From NCBI RefSeq assembly GCF_000156195.1, contig NZ_GG688321.1, positions 62,724 to 126,723 on the forward strand: a DNA stretch of 64,000 bases, written 5' to 3'. Both the position numbers and the translations under genes were made by a program. This stretch comes from Bacteroides finegoldii DSM 17565. GTDB taxonomy: Bacteria; Bacteroidota; Bacteroidia; Bacteroidales; Bacteroidaceae. The notes under the pieces were generated by a model. The model saw only the letters and a list, made by a program, of their open reading frames with translations. It had not been told where the DNA came from and made no database searches. This document shows positions 18,646 to 28,923 of this stretch, piece after piece. The first letter of the stretch is position 1, and each line of letters starts with the position of its first letter.

Positions 18646-21039
18646 ATGAACTACGCGGAAATTTGTATCATCAAACGTGATGGTAAAAGAGAAGATTTCT
18701 CTATCAGTAAGATCAAGAATGCGATCAGTAAGGCATTCAATGCAACCGGTATCCAAGATGAACAGCAGTTGGTGGCTGACATCACGATGAACGTAATCAG
18801 CCAATTTGCCACCCCTACTATTACCGTAGAGGAGATTCAGGACCTGGTGGAAAAAGCATTGATGAAGGTGCGCCCTGAAGTAGCGAAGAAGTACATTATC
18901 TATCGCGAATGGCGGAACACGGAACGGGACAAGAAAACCCAGATGAAGCACGTGATGGACGGTATCGTCGCCATCGACAAGAACGATGTCAATCTGAGCA
19001 ACGCCAACATGAGCAGCCACACGCCTGCCGGGCAAATGATGACTTTCGCCTCCGAAGTGACCAAAGATTATACCTATAAATACCTGTTGCCGAAACGTTT
19101 TGCGGAAGCACACCAACTGGGCGACATCCACATCCACGACTTGGATTACTATCCGACAAAGACGACGACCTGCATCCAGTATGACTTGGACGACCTCTTT
19201 GAACGCGGATTCCGTACCAAGAACGGAAGTATCCGCACGCCACAGAGCATTCAGAGCTACGCCACGCTGGCAACCATCATTTTCCAAACCAACCAGAACG
19301 AGCAACACGGAGGACAGGCAATCCCCGCCTTCGATTTCTTCATGGCGAAAGGAGTAGCGAAGTCATTCCGCAAACACTTGGCTTCGTTCATCAACTTCTA
19401 CGTGGCGATGGAAAACGGAAGCCAGGCGGACGAAAAGACTATCCGCACGTTGATCGAGGAATATCTTCCCTCCATCAAGTCCACCGAAACCGAACGCGAG
19501 ACATTACGCATCGCTCTGATAGCCTTGCAGATCATCATAGACAAGGAGCACCTCGCAAGAATTGTGGAAAAGGCTTATCAGCAGACCCGCAAGGACACGC
19601 ATCAGGCGATGGAGGGATTTATCCACAACCTGAACACGATGCACTCTCGTGGAGGTAACCAGGTGGTATTCAGCTCGATAAACTACGGCACGGACACTTC
19701 CGCCGAAGGCCGCATGGTGATTGAAGAGTTACTGAAAGCCACAATCGAGGGACTGGGCACACGAGGTGAAGTGCCCGTTTTCCCCATTCAGATTTTCAAG
19801 GTGAAGGACGGGGTGTCTTACTCGGAAAAGGATTTTGAAAAGGCTATGAAAGCGGAGAATATAGAAGAGGCCATGAACGACCGTTACGAAGCTCCCAACT
19901 TCGACTTGCTGCTGAAAGCCTGCCAGACAACCGCAAAAGCGTTGTTCCCGAACTTCATGTTCCTCGACACGCCTTTCAACACGAACGAGAAATGGAAAGC
20001 GGATGATCCGAAACGGTACATCTACGAGTTGGCAACGATGGGTTGCCGCACCCGTGTGTTTGAAAACGTGGCAGGAGAAAAGTCATCATTGGGGCGAGGC
20101 AATCTGTCTTTCACCACGCTCAATATGCCGAGACTCGCCATCGAAGCCCGCATCAAGGCGGAGAATCTGATAGAAGACGAACGCAACACGGCTGCCATAG
20201 AACAGAAAGCTAAGGAGATTTTCATTGAATCCGTGCACTCTATGGCTGCTTTGGTGGCAGACCAGCTTTACGAACGTTATCAGTACCAACGTACAGCTCT
20301 TGCACGCCAGTTCCCTTTCATGATGGGGAATAATGTATGGAAAGGCGGTGCGGACTTGAACCCGAACGAGCAGGTGGGCGACGTATTGCGCAGCGGAACG
20401 CTGGGAATCGGATTCATCGGCGGACACAACGCGATGGTGGCACTCTACGGAGAGGGGCACGGACACAGCCGAAAGGCATGGGACACGTTATACGAAGCGG
20501 TGATGGAAATGAATAAGGTAGTAGACGAATACAAAGCGAAATACAACTTGAATTACTCTGTTCTGGCTACTCCCGCCGAAGGACTCTCCGGACGTTTCAC
20601 CAAAATGGACAGACGGAAGTACGGGAAGATTCCCGGAGTAACGGACCGGGATTATTATGTCAACTCTTTCCACGTGGATGTAAAAGAGCCGATCAGCATT
20701 GTAGAGAAAATCAAGTGCGAAGCTCCTTTCCACGCCATCACACGCGGTGGACATATCACGTATGTAGAACTGGACGGCGAAGCACAGAAAAATGTACGCG
20801 CCATCGCCAAAATCGTGAAAGTGATGCACGACGAGGGAATCGGCTACGGCTCGATCAATCATCCGGTGGATACGTGCCACAACTGCGGTTACAAAGGGGT
20901 GATTTTTGATAAATGCCCGGTTTGCCAAAGCGAAAGCATCCTCCGTATGCGTCGCATCACAGGCTATCTGACCGGTGATTTAAACTCGTGGAACTCTGCC
21001 AAACGAGCAGAAGAAAAGGACCGGGTAAAGCACTTGTAG
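18646..21039 (+). CDS. nrdD: Anaerobic (class III) ribonucleoside-triphosphate reductase
   Basis: 797 residues. The N-terminal ATP-cone (CIIKRDGKREDFSISKIKNA, about residues 5-95) is the allosteric site. The barrel includes HIHDLDYYP, the central NLNTMHSRGGNQVVFSSINYGTDTS and the substrate-site LGIGFIGGHNAMVALYG. Near the C terminus a four-Cys zinc site (CHNCG and CPVCQ) precedes the glycyl-radical motif RRITGYLTGDLNSWN, where the radical Gly lies. It makes deoxyribonucleotides without oxygen after activation by NrdG, encoded downstream. Expression is under a cobalamin riboswitch. Length and motifs are complete. Confidence 0.97.
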   Translation: MNYAEICIIKRDGKREDFSISKIKNAISKAFNATGIQDEQQLVADITMNVISQFATPTITVEEIQDLVEKALMKVRPEVAKKYIIYREWRNTERDKKTQMKHVMDGIVAIDKNDVNLSNANMSSHTPAGQMMTFASEVTKDYTYKYLLPKRFAEAHQLGDIHIHDLDYYPTKTTTCIQYDLDDLFERGFRTKNGSIRTPQSIQSYATLATIIFQTNQNEQHGGQAIPAFDFFMAKGVAKSFRKHLASFINFYVAMENGSQADEKTIRTLIEEYLPSIKSTETERETLRIALIALQIIIDKEHLARIVEKAYQQTRKDTHQAMEGFIHNLNTMHSRGGNQVVFSSINYGTDTSAEGRMVIEELLKATIEGLGTRGEVPVFPIQIFKVKDGVSYSEKDFEKAMKAENIEEAMNDRYEAPNFDLLLKACQTTAKALFPNFMFLDTPFNTNEKWKADDPKRYIYELATMGCRTRVFENVAGEKSSLGRGNLSFTTLNMPRLAIEARIKAENLIEDERNTAAIEQKAKEIFIESVHSMAALVADQLYERYQYQRTALARQFPFMMGNNVWKGGADLNPNEQVGDVLRSGTLGIGFIGGHNAMVALYGEGHGHSRKAWDTLYEAVMEMNKVVDEYKAKYNLNYSVLATPAEGLSGRFTKMDRRKYGKIPGVTDRDYYVNSFHVDVKEPISIVEKIKCEAPFHAITRGGHITYVELDGEAQKNVRAIAKIVKVMHDEGIGYGSINHPVDTCHNCGYKGVIFDKCPVCQSESILRMRRITGYLTGDLNSWNSAKRAEEKDRVKHL

Positions 21040-21195
21040 AAGTTGAGAGTTGAGAAGGGAGAGTTGAGAGTGAAGGGAGATGATGTTTTAACTCTTAACT
21101 CTCAACTCTTAATTCTTAACTCCCAACTCTCAACTCTCAACTTATTAACTCCTAGCTCTTATTTTTTCACTTAAATCACTTTATCTCAAACAGTT
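21040..21195 (+). repeat. Heptamer-rich low-complexity DNA between nrdD and nrdG
   Basis: AACTCTC/AACTCTT units (and their complements GAGAGTT near 21040-21075) recur many times. A 26-bp stretch at 21124-21149 is repeated exactly at 21214-21239, which lies inside the nrdG coding region. The two complementary halves could pair into a long hairpin. Confidence 0.7.
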
Positions 21196-21687
<492 letters not shown>

Positions 21688-21777
21688 ATTTTAACATAGA
21701 GTCCGGCTTCTTGCGGGACAAGGCGGGAAGGGAAATGGAGAAAGGGCGGTTCTTGGTAGAGAGAAAAGGCGGTTCCT

Positions 21778-21830
21778 TAAATACAAAAAAGGCGTTTTAA
21801 CACAGTGTTAAAACGCCCTTTTTGTATTTA
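21778..21830. terminator. Strong bidirectional terminator after nrdG
   Basis: GGCGTTTTAACAC pairs with GTGTTAAAACGCC around a two-base loop. The stem extends through A-rich and T-rich flanks (AAATACAAAAAA / TTTTTGTATTT), so it can terminate transcripts from both directions. Confidence 0.8.
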
Positions 21831-21927
21831 AGAGAACAGGGATGTTAGTTTGTTGATTATAAGCTATTTGCTATACAAATACGCTCTTGCTTCCCTGTAA
21901 TCGGAAGGTCTTTCTACTTTTATAAAG

Positions 21928-21963
21928 TTTCATGAAGTTGCTGAAATCGCAACTTCATGAAAA
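21928..21963. repeat. Perfect inverted repeat downstream of rseP
   Basis: TTTCATGAAGTTGC and GCAACTTCATGAAA form a 14-bp stem with a seven-base loop. There is no clear T-run on either side, so it may be an mRNA 3' stabiliser or a protein site rather than a classical terminator. Confidence 0.55.
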
Positions 21964-21983
21964 CAGGATTTCCTTCAAGAGAT

Positions 21984-23339
21984 TCAGAAGAAGAACCTCA
22001 AAATATCATTGAAATTCGCCCATATAAGAAGACCGAAGAGCAGGACCATACCGGTCATCTGGGCATACTCCATAAACTTGTCGCTCGGTTTGCGGCGGGC
22101 TATCATCTCGTAGAAGAGGAAGAGCACATGACCACCGTCCAATGCGGGAATAGGCAGTATATTCATGAAAGCCAGAATAATGGACAGGAAAGCTGTCATG
22201 TACCAGAACTGATGCCAATCCCACGTTGCAGGGAAAATACTGCCAATCGTTCCGAAGCCACCCAACTGCTTGGCTCCTTCTTTAGAAAAGAGGTACTTCA
22301 TATTTCCGACATAGCCTTCCAACGTCTTGACACCGAGCGAGATACCTGCGGGGAAAGATTCGAGGAAAGCATACTCCTTTTTCACCATCGGCAACAAACG
22401 GTCGGTCAACACGCAAGCGGTCACACCCATCAGGTAAGCGGAATCCACACGCATACTCAGCGTGTCCTCCACACCGCCACGTACATAAGTGAGGGTGATC
22501 AAACGCGGGTCGATACTGTCATTGAGAAGCGCAGCCTCGTTTTTCTTACGTTCCGCCATCATTTCCTTGAAATCGGAGAAAGAGATAGGCGTTCCGTTCA
22601 GGGCAATGATACTATCGCCCGGCAAAATACCCGCTTGCGCGGCAGGAGAGTTGACCATGACGCTATCTACAACGTACGGAAAACGATAGGAGGCAAAACG
22701 GACACTGTCCACCAGGAGGCGTTGCATAAAGTCTTCGGGAATGTAGACTGAGGCTTTCGCACCGTTGCGCAGTACGCTTACTTCGCGGGCGTCGGCAATC
22801 TGACTCAACATATCACCGTCATATCGCTCGAAAGGAACACCATCGGCAGAAAGCAGTATGTCACCGTCTTTGAAGCCGACAGACTTGGCGGTCTCGTTGA
22901 AGTCCATGCCGAGAGGAGCTTCCTGTACCTTTATATACTGGTCGCCCCATGCAAAAAGAATCATCGAATAGATAAACAGCGCCAACAGGAAGTTGAACAG
23001 CACCCCGCCAACCATAATGAGCAGGCGTTGCCAAGCGGGTTTGGAACGAAACTCCCACGGTTGCTCAGGCTGCTTCATCTGTTCGGTATCCATCGACTCG
23101 TCAATCATACCGGCAATCTTCACATAACCGCCCAACGGCAGCCAGCCTACGGCATATTCCGTTTCGCTTTTCTTGGGTTTGAACTTAAACAGAGTGAACC
23201 AGGGGTCGAAGAATAAGCAGAATTTTTCTACACGCACCTTAAACAGACGGGCAAAAAGGAAATGCCCGCCTTCATGAATGATAACGAGCAAAGACAAGCT
23301 CATAATCAATTGGAGGGCACGAATCAAAAATGTTTCCAT
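21984..23339 (-). CDS. rseP: Site-2 protease RseP
   Basis: 451 residues. The zinc site is HEGGH in the first membrane helix (LLVIIHEGGHFLFARLF), the third ligand is in NILPIPALDGGHVLF near the C terminus, and two PDZ-like domains lie between them (NETAKSVGFKDGDILLSADG and NSPAAQAGILPGDSIIALNG). It cuts membrane-embedded substrates such as anti-sigma factors. In the operon it follows dxr, a common pairing. Membrane segments are at residues about 5-25, 100-125, 375-395 and 425-445. Confidence 0.95.
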   Translation of the reverse strand: METFLIRALQLIMSLSLLVIIHEGGHFLFARLFKVRVEKFCLFFDPWFTLFKFKPKKSETEYAVGWLPLGGYVKIAGMIDESMDTEQMKQPEQPWEFRSKPAWQRLLIMVGGVLFNFLLALFIYSMILFAWGDQYIKVQEAPLGMDFNETAKSVGFKDGDILLSADGVPFERYDGDMLSQIADAREVSVLRNGAKASVYIPEDFMQRLLVDSVRFASYRFPYVVDSVMVNSPAAQAGILPGDSIIALNGTPISFSDFKEMMAERKKNEAALLNDSIDPRLITLTYVRGGVEDTLSMRVDSAYLMGVTACVLTDRLLPMVKKEYAFLESFPAGISLGVKTLEGYVGNMKYLFSKEGAKQLGGFGTIGSIFPATWDWHQFWYMTAFLSIILAFMNILPIPALDGGHVLFLFYEMIARRKPSDKFMEYAQMTGMVLLFGLLIWANFNDILRFFF

Positions 23340-23424
23340 GTTTATTATATTACAATTTATATTTTACGAATTACTATTTACTTTTTACTATCCACACGAA
23401 TGAATAGTTTTTTTGGGGGAGGAA

Positions 23425-24609
23425 CTAAAGACTTTGCCGACCCACCAGTCCGGAAGCAATTCGCCGCGCTTCCGCATCGGTAGCTACATAGTCATCGTAC
23501 GTGGGGTTGGCTACAAACGTAGCCTGCTCCATCGTCTTCTCTATCACATCACTCATGCCGAGAAAGCTGATACCGTCTTTCAGGAAAGAAGCGACTACCA
23601 CTTCGTTGGCCGCATTGACGATGCAAGGCATATTCCCTCCCCGATACATCGCTTCGTAAGCGAGAGCGAGGTTGCGAAACCGTTTCGTGTCGGGCTGTTC
23701 AAACGTCAGGTTCGTGCATTTGGAGAAATCAAGCCTGTCGAAAGAGGCACTGATACGGTCCGGATAGGAGAAGGCGTATTGGATAGGCAGACGCATATCA
23801 GGCATACCGAGCTGCGCTTTCACCGCCCCGTCTTCAAACTGCACCATAGAGTGAATCACGGATTGCGGATGCACCACGACTTCAATCTGGCTGGGCTGAA
23901 CGCCAAACAACCACTTCGCCTCGATAACCTCAAAACCTTTGTTCATCATAGAAGCGGAGTCGATGGTAATCTTGGCCCCCATCTCCCAGTTGGGGTGTTT
24001 CAAGGCTTGCGTCTTGGTCACGGACTTAAGCTGCTCCAGCGTGCAGGTACGGAAAGGTCCCCCCGAAGCGGTCAGTATGACTTTCTCTATCGGATTGCCG
24101 ACTTCTCCTGCCAAACACTGAAAAACAGCGGAATGTTCGGAGTCCACCGGCAAAATCGGTGTACGGTATTGCTGTGCCAGTTCATTAATCAGTTCTCCCG
24201 CCACGACCAACGTTTCCTTATTCGCCAATGCAATGGCTTTCTTTGCCCGAATCGCATTCATGGTAGGTTTCAGTCCGGCGTAGCCGACCATCGCCGTCAA
24301 TACCATATCAATCGGCCCGGCCTCCACTATCTGGCAGATGGCGTCAGTTCCCGCGTATACCTTTATAGGCAGGTCGCTCAAAGCTTCTTTCAGTTCGGTA
24401 TATTTCTCTTCGTTGGCTATCACGACAACTTCCGGCTGAAACTTCCGCGCCTGAGCTATCAGCAGCTCCACACGATTGTTGGCCGTCAGCGCGTATGCCT
24501 CGTACAGATCGGGATGTTCCTCTATCACCTGCAATGCCTGTGTGCCGATAGACCCGGTAGAGCCTAAAATGGCTATTTGTTTCTTCTTTTTATTAGTTTC
24601 TATATTCAT
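23425..24609 (-). CDS. dxr: 1-Deoxy-D-xylulose 5-phosphate reductoisomerase
   Basis: 394 residues. NADPH-binding GSTGSIGTQALQVI at the N terminus, LANKETLVVAGE, the metal/substrate loop PVDSEHSAVFQCL, TASGGPFR, and NKGFEVIEAKWLFG are all present. It makes MEP, the first committed intermediate of bacterial isoprenoid synthesis, in the cytoplasm; products feed undecaprenyl-phosphate and menaquinone synthesis (see menA downstream). It lies 85 bases upstream of rseP and 19 bases after the M23 gene in the same operon. Confidence 0.95.
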   Translation of the reverse strand: MNIETNKKKKQIAILGSTGSIGTQALQVIEEHPDLYEAYALTANNRVELLIAQARKFQPEVVVIANEEKYTELKEALSDLPIKVYAGTDAICQIVEAGPIDMVLTAMVGYAGLKPTMNAIRAKKAIALANKETLVVAGELINELAQQYRTPILPVDSEHSAVFQCLAGEVGNPIEKVILTASGGPFRTCTLEQLKSVTKTQALKHPNWEMGAKITIDSASMMNKGFEVIEAKWLFGVQPSQIEVVVHPQSVIHSMVQFEDGAVKAQLGMPDMRLPIQYAFSYPDRISASFDRLDFSKCTNLTFEQPDTKRFRNLALAYEAMYRGGNMPCIVNAANEVVVASFLKDGISFLGMSDVIEKTMEQATFVANPTYDDYVATDAEARRIASGLVGRQSL

Positions 24610-24628
24610 TTCTTATATATTCTCCTCA

Positions 24629-25489
24629 CTAAAAAACGATATACTTCTCAGGATTCACCGGATGGCCTTTGTACCAAAGCTCGAAATGCAGGTGCGGACC
24701 CGTGCTGAAAGTTCCACTGTTGCCCACCAAAGCGATGGCTTCGCCCCCTTTCACACGGTCACCCTCTTTCTTGAGCAGAGAGCCGCAATGCTTATAAACC
24801 GATATCAAATCCTGACTATGTTGCACACCGATCAGGTAGCCTGTTTCGGCGGTGTAGGTACTCAGAATAACGGTTCCGTCCATCGTTGCCAGCACACTTT
24901 CATTGGGATTGGCGGCAATATCCGTTCCGTAGTGTTTCTTTTTCGCATCGAAGCGATCGGAAACCATTCCCCGCGTCGGGCGGTACAGGATAAGTCCCGT
25001 CACATCCGGCTGGGAGGTGATGGAAGTCAGGTTGTATTTCTCTGTTTCTTCGTATTGACGGCGGAATTCCTCTTCGCGCTTGGTGCGTTCCATCAAGGTG
25101 TCTTTGCGGACGGTAGTCAGCGAGTCGAGCGTCTGCACACTGTCGACGGGTATATTGCCGCTAAAAATGTCCTGAATGTTCATAATATAGAGGTTCTGCC
25201 GGTTGAGTACCTGTTGCAGAGAGTCCACCCGCAAGGCGTTACCCACGATTTGGGAACGGACCTCACTGTTCATATAACCCGGAAGGTAGTTGCGCAAAGG
25301 GGTGAAAGCGATGATGCAGGCTGCGATCAGAAACAGCACCGTCAGTACGCTGAGCAACACGGAAAGGCCATTGAGTTTGGACACACGAAGCCCGACAATC
25401 TCTTCAAGCGTGTTTTCATTGACAATCGTCAGTTTATACTTGAACTTGAAATTTTTCCAGAAAGCTTTGCTTCGTCTTCTCTTTGGCAT
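24629..25489 (-). CDS. M23 (LytM-type) endopeptidase with one membrane helix
   Basis: 286 residues. A basic N terminus (MPKRRRSKAFWKNFKFKYKL) is followed by one membrane helix at about 43-66 and a coiled-coil region. The C-terminal M23 domain keeps the zinc residues in KKHYGTDIA and TGPHLHFELWYKG. It probably cuts peptidoglycan cross-bridges or activates another cell-wall hydrolase in the periplasm. It is in an operon with murA and dxr, which suits a cell-wall role. I cannot assign a specific substrate. Confidence 0.88.
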   Translation of the reverse strand: MPKRRRSKAFWKNFKFKYKLTIVNENTLEEIVGLRVSKLNGLSVLLSVLTVLFLIAACIIAFTPLRNYLPGYMNSEVRSQIVGNALRVDSLQQVLNRQNLYIMNIQDIFSGNIPVDSVQTLDSLTTVRKDTLMERTKREEEFRRQYEETEKYNLTSITSQPDVTGLILYRPTRGMVSDRFDAKKKHYGTDIAANPNESVLATMDGTVILSTYTAETGYLIGVQHSQDLISVYKHCGSLLKKEGDRVKGGEAIALVGNSGTFSTGPHLHFELWYKGHPVNPEKYIVF

Positions 25490-25495
25490 TTGAAC

Positions 25496-25517
25496 AATTA
25501 AAAATTAAAGATTAAAA
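25496..25517 (+). repeat. Dispersed AT-rich 22-mer, second copy
   Basis: An exact copy of the 22-mer at 9259-9280 (ATTAAAAATTAAAGATTAAA core) stands between the M23 gene and rimM, extended by a further ATTAAAA unit. Confidence 0.5.
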
Positions 25518-25559
25518 ATTAAAAAGGAGGACCGATTTATATTCCTCTTCAGATACGGA

Positions 25560-26114
25560 TTATACGGGACAATCCGTATCCTCCGCGTCCAAATCTTCCA
25601 AATTGAGCAACCCTTCGGGAAGCTCTACGGTGATGAGTTTCCGTCTCTGGTCTATGCCTACGATAAATTCCTCTTGGGCGGGAACCAGCAGTTCCTCACC
25701 GTCTTTCTCGACTACGAAAAGGGTGTTGACGGTAGCGGTATCCACCTCCGCCACCTCACCCAAAAGTCCGTGACGAGTGTCCTCCATGCGGAAACCGACG
25801 AAAAAGTTCCAGGACAATTCACCGTCTCCGACTTCTTCCGCATACTTCACAGGGAAATAGACTTCGACATTGGTAAACGCCCGGGCACGTTCGGCGGTAT
25901 CGACCCCCTCCAGCTTCACCAAAGCGGTGGAGTCGGAACGGAAACGGTATTCTTCGATGAAAAAGGGTACAAAAATTCCGTCGAGCAGGCAGACCAGATA
26001 GTCGCAGTCCACACGGTCAAAAATATCATCCGTAAAGGTAAACTGCAACTCACCGTGAATTCCGTGCGGCTTATTGAACAATCCTATCTTATATACTTCT
26101 TCTTTCTTTATCAT
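25560..26114 (-). CDS. rimM: Ribosome maturation factor RimM
   Basis: 184 residues. The N-terminal RimM domain begins [18 protein letters not shown], and the second half is the PRC-barrel ([19 protein letters not shown], then [14 protein letters not shown]). RimM helps 30S head assembly and 16S processing. Its start overlaps the murA stop by four bases, so the two are translationally coupled. Acidic residues dominate the C terminus. Confidence 0.93.
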   Translation of the reverse strand: MIKKEEVYKIGLFNKPHGIHGELQFTFTDDIFDRVDCDYLVCLLDGIFVPFFIEEYRFRSDSTALVKLEGVDTAERARAFTNVEVYFPVKYAEEVGDGELSWNFFVGFRMEDTRHGLLGEVAEVDTATVNTLFVVEKDGEELLVPAQEEFIVGIDQRRKLITVELPEGLLNLEDLDAEDTDCPV

Positions 26115-27415
26115 ATCCGGGTGATTCTGGCTCCGATGGCATTCAGACGTCCTTCGATGTTCTGATAACCACGGTCTATCTGTTCGATGTTACTAATGGT
26201 ACTGGTTCCTTCGGCACTCATGGCGGCAATCAGCAGGGCGATACCGGCACGTATATCCGGTGAAATCAGGCGGGCGCCGCGCAGCTTGAAGCCGTGGTTG
26301 TGGCCGATGACTACGGCACGGTGAGGGTCGCAGAGAATAATCTGCGCTCCCATATCAATCAGCTTGTCTACGAAGAACAGGCGGCTTTCAAACATTTTCT
26401 GATGAATCAGCACGCTGCCTTTGGCTTGTGTCGCCACAACGAGCATGACACTCAGCAAGTCCGGAGTGAGTCCCGGCCAGGTGGCGTCGGCTATCGTCAT
26501 GATGGAGCCGTCGATAAAAGATTCTATCTCGTATGTTTCCTGTGCGGGAACGTAAATATCATCGCCTCTCTGTTCGAGCTTGATGCCCAGACGGCGGAAG
26601 CTCTCGGGGATGATTCCCAGATTCTCGTAAGAAACATTCTTAATGGTGATTTCACTTTTCGTCATGGCTGCCATACCGATAAAACTGCCGACCTCAATCA
26701 TATCGGGCAGTACGGTGTGCTGTGTGCCATGCAGTCTGTCCACCCCTTCGATGGTAAGCAGGTTGGACGCGATACCGCTAATCTTCGCTCCCATCCGGTT
26801 GAGCAAGCGGCAAAGCTGCTGAACGTAAGGCTCGCAGGCTGCATTATAAATAGTGGTAGTGCCTTTGGCAAGCACGGCAGCCATCACGATATTGGCTGTT
26901 CCGGTGACGGAAGCCTCGTCCAGCAACATATAATTGCCCCGAAGTTGTTTGGCGGTAATCTCGTAGATTCCACGCTCCTCATCGTAGCGGAAGTCTGCCC
27001 CCAAATTCTGAATGCCGACAAAGTGGGTATCCAGACGACGGCGACCAATCTTGTCCCCTCCCGGTTTGGAGATCAGTGCTTTGCCGAAACGGGCAACCAT
27101 CGGACCTATCAGCATGACGGAACCCCGCAGGCTGGAACATTTCTTCAGGAACTCATCGCTTTCGAGATAAGCCAAATCTACATTTTCGGCCTTAAAGCTA
27201 TAAGTATCAATGCCTTTCTTTGCAACCGTCACTCCCATCTCACGCAAGAGCTGAATCAAGTTGTTGACATCCAAAATGTCAGGTATATTGTTCACCGTCA
27301 CTTCCTCTTCAGTCAGCAACGTAGCGCAGATGATCTGCAAAACTTCGTTTTTGGCACCTTGCGGATGAATCTCGCCGCAGAGCCGGTGTCCTCCTTCGAT
27401 TACAAATGAAGCCAT
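26111..27415 (-). CDS. murA: UDP-N-acetylglucosamine 1-carboxyvinyltransferase, Asp-type
   Basis: 434 residues. The family hallmarks are near the N terminus ([10 protein letters not shown] with the conserved Lys/Asn pair), in the [15 protein letters not shown] segment and at the C-terminal ADIRAG-like site ([15 protein letters not shown]). MurA transfers enolpyruvate to UDP-GlcNAc, the first committed step of peptidoglycan synthesis. The mobile loop reads [16 protein letters not shown]: residue 121 is Asp where E. coli MurA has the catalytic Cys115. Enzymes with Asp are active but not alkylated by fosfomycin, which predicts intrinsic resistance. The gene lies in an envelope operon. Confidence 0.95.
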   Translation of the reverse strand: MASFVIEGGHRLCGEIHPQGAKNEVLQIICATLLTEEEVTVNNIPDILDVNNLIQLLREMGVTVAKKGIDTYSFKAENVDLAYLESDEFLKKCSSLRGSVMLIGPMVARFGKALISKPGGDKIGRRRLDTHFVGIQNLGADFRYDEERGIYEITAKQLRGNYMLLDEASVTGTANIVMAAVLAKGTTTIYNAACEPYVQQLCRLLNRMGAKISGIASNLLTIEGVDRLHGTQHTVLPDMIEVGSFIGMAAMTKSEITIKNVSYENLGIIPESFRRLGIKLEQRGDDIYVPAQETYEIESFIDGSIMTIADATWPGLTPDLLSVMLVVATQAKGSVLIHQKMFESRLFFVDKLIDMGAQIILCDPHRAVVIGHNHGFKLRGARLISPDIRAGIALLIAAMSAEGTSTISNIEQIDRGYQNIEGRLNAIGARITRI

Positions 27416-27438
27416 TGATGTTCGGGGTATTAATTTTT

Positions 27439-28080
27439 TTAATATCGTCTCTTGTTATTCTGACGATTGTTATTGTAGTTCATCTTCGGGCGGTAGTTCT
27501 GGCTCAAACGCTCGGCCATCAGGCGGATGATGTCATCGGTCATCTGGAGTTTGCCGTCGGACAGTTCATAAAGGTCTTCGGCTATCTTCCGGTCGTCCAC
27601 CGTGTCTTTGTTCCACGCCATGTAATCCTTCTTCATGTGGTTGCAGATCAAGGCTATCAAGTTCCTCTTTTCATTTCCTTCGGGAAATTCGATGGCTTTC
27701 TTGATCAGTATCTCCAAAGTGTGACCGTAATGACGGTAACGCATACGGGCAGTAGAGTAAGGTATGTGTTCCGGACGGGTCACCAGATTGTCTTTGCGGA
27801 TAATCTCGTAAGGGTAATCGATGTCCAGCTCAAAACCGGACATAATGGCCAAATGATCCCAAAGTTTATGCTTGAAATCGGGCACGTCACGCAAATGAGG
27901 GAACATATTGCCCATGATATTTATAATCGTGTTGGCACAACGCTGACGTTCCGCACGGTCTTGTATAGTCAACGCATAGTCAACCATATTTTGTATGCTG
28001 CGCCCGTATTCGGGAAGCGGCATTCTTTTCTGTTGGGTATTATATTGCATAATCTTAAAAAGTTGAAAGTTGAAAATCAC
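27439..28080 (-). CDS. DUF4290 protein
   Basis: 213 residues, probably cytoplasmic. It starts MIFNFQLFKIMQYNTQQKRM, and the conserved part YNTQQKRMPLPEYGRSIQNMVDYAL suggests the true start may be the internal ATG (MQYNTQQ). The helical core and the basic, Asn/Arg-rich tail (NYRPKMNYNNNRQNNKRRY) match DUF4290 in Bacteroidetes, where it commonly sits beside murA. Function unknown; the tail suggests nucleic-acid binding. Confidence 0.85.
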   Translation of the reverse strand: MIFNFQLFKIMQYNTQQKRMPLPEYGRSIQNMVDYALTIQDRAERQRCANTIINIMGNMFPHLRDVPDFKHKLWDHLAIMSGFELDIDYPYEIIRKDNLVTRPEHIPYSTARMRYRHYGHTLEILIKKAIEFPEGNEKRNLIALICNHMKKDYMAWNKDTVDDRKIAEDLYELSDGKLQMTDDIIRLMAERLSQNYRPKMNYNNNRQNNKRRY

Positions 28081-28143
28081 TTTCGTCCATTATTAATTGT
28101 TTATTGCTAATCAAGTTACTGCTAATTGCTCATCACCAATTCA

Positions 28144-28833
28144 TCAAAGGAGTTTCTTCGGTGTGGACGCAACGAATTCCTTCAGGTAGAAAGGTTCGAA
28201 GTAGGCCACGTCCTTATAATCCTCTTTCGCTATTGCCTTCTCTGCAAGCGGGAACATCATTTTGGCTAACGGATGCACCTTGTCGATAAAATGCGCGTTG
28301 GGATGCGTTATCTTCTCGCGGCATTTGGCAGCCCCGTTACCGAAGAAATAAACCGGGCGTTCGTTCAGGAACTCCAGATAGGAATTTTCGTCCACTATAT
28401 CGGCTGCAACGGCACGCTTCACATCTAAGGCACGGTCGTAAACGGCTGCATAAACTTCCATACGTCGGGCGTCGATCATAGGACAGAGCAAAGCGTCTTC
28501 GGGAAGATTCTCATGCAGCAAGACCGGAACACACAGCACCTCAAGCGTCGGAATCCCGATCAACGGAATGTTGCGTCCGTAACAGATTCCCTTCGCCATC
28601 GAAACCCCGATCCGGAGTCCGGTGTAAGATCCCGGCCCGCAACTGACCGCAACCGCATCCAACGGGATAGCATGACTGTCGATAAATGACAATGCCTCAT
28701 CGACAAAAACTCCTAAAGAAACGGCGTGTGAAGGGCCTTTCAGGTCTTCTTCCACAAACGGAACCATTCCGTCCTCACTGATTGCCACCGAGCAAACGGA
28801 GGTGGAGGTTTCAATATTCAGTATACACGACAT
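28144..28833 (-). CDS. tsaB: tRNA threonylcarbamoyladenosine biosynthesis protein TsaB
   Basis: 229 residues from ATG 28833 (MSCILNIETSTSVCSVAISE), an ASKHA-fold start. DAVAVSCGPGSYTGLRIGVSMAKG is the characteristic TsaB segment. With TsaD and TsaE it makes the t6A37 modification of ANN-decoding tRNAs. A longer frame to 28908 exists, but the conserved sequence starts at 28833, which also fits the -7 box. It is the first gene of the operon that leads to rseP. Confidence 0.92.
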   Translation of the reverse strand: MSCILNIETSTSVCSVAISEDGMVPFVEEDLKGPSHAVSLGVFVDEALSFIDSHAIPLDAVAVSCGPGSYTGLRIGVSMAKGICYGRNIPLIGIPTLEVLCVPVLLHENLPEDALLCPMIDARRMEVYAAVYDRALDVKRAVAADIVDENSYLEFLNERPVYFFGNGAAKCREKITHPNAHFIDKVHPLAKMMFPLAEKAIAKEDYKDVAYFEPFYLKEFVASTPKKLL

Positions 28834-28857
28834 AAAAATCAGCTTATTAAATTGTCG

Positions 28858-28865
28858 CAAATTTA
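28858..28865 (-). promoter_or_regulatory. -7 box of the tsaB-rseP operon
   Basis: TAAATTTG on the minus strand matches TAnnTTTG and lies 24 bases before the tsaB ATG, so the leader is very short. Confidence 0.6.
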
Positions 28866-28897
28866 CATGATAATTTCCAATTCTTAAAATAATCGTG

Positions 28898-28905
28898 TAA
28901 ATTTG
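28898..28905 (+). promoter_or_regulatory. -7 box of yicC-gmk-nadD
   Basis: TAAATTTG, identical to the divergent tsaB box 32 bases away, stands 18 bases before the yicC ATG. The two divergent operons therefore share one small control region. Confidence 0.6.
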
Positions 28906-28923
28906 CACAAAACTTTAAGATTT

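Noticed and set aside
21040..21195. CRISPR array in the heptamer region
   Set aside because: Units are seven bases with no unique spacers, and no cas genes are nearby.
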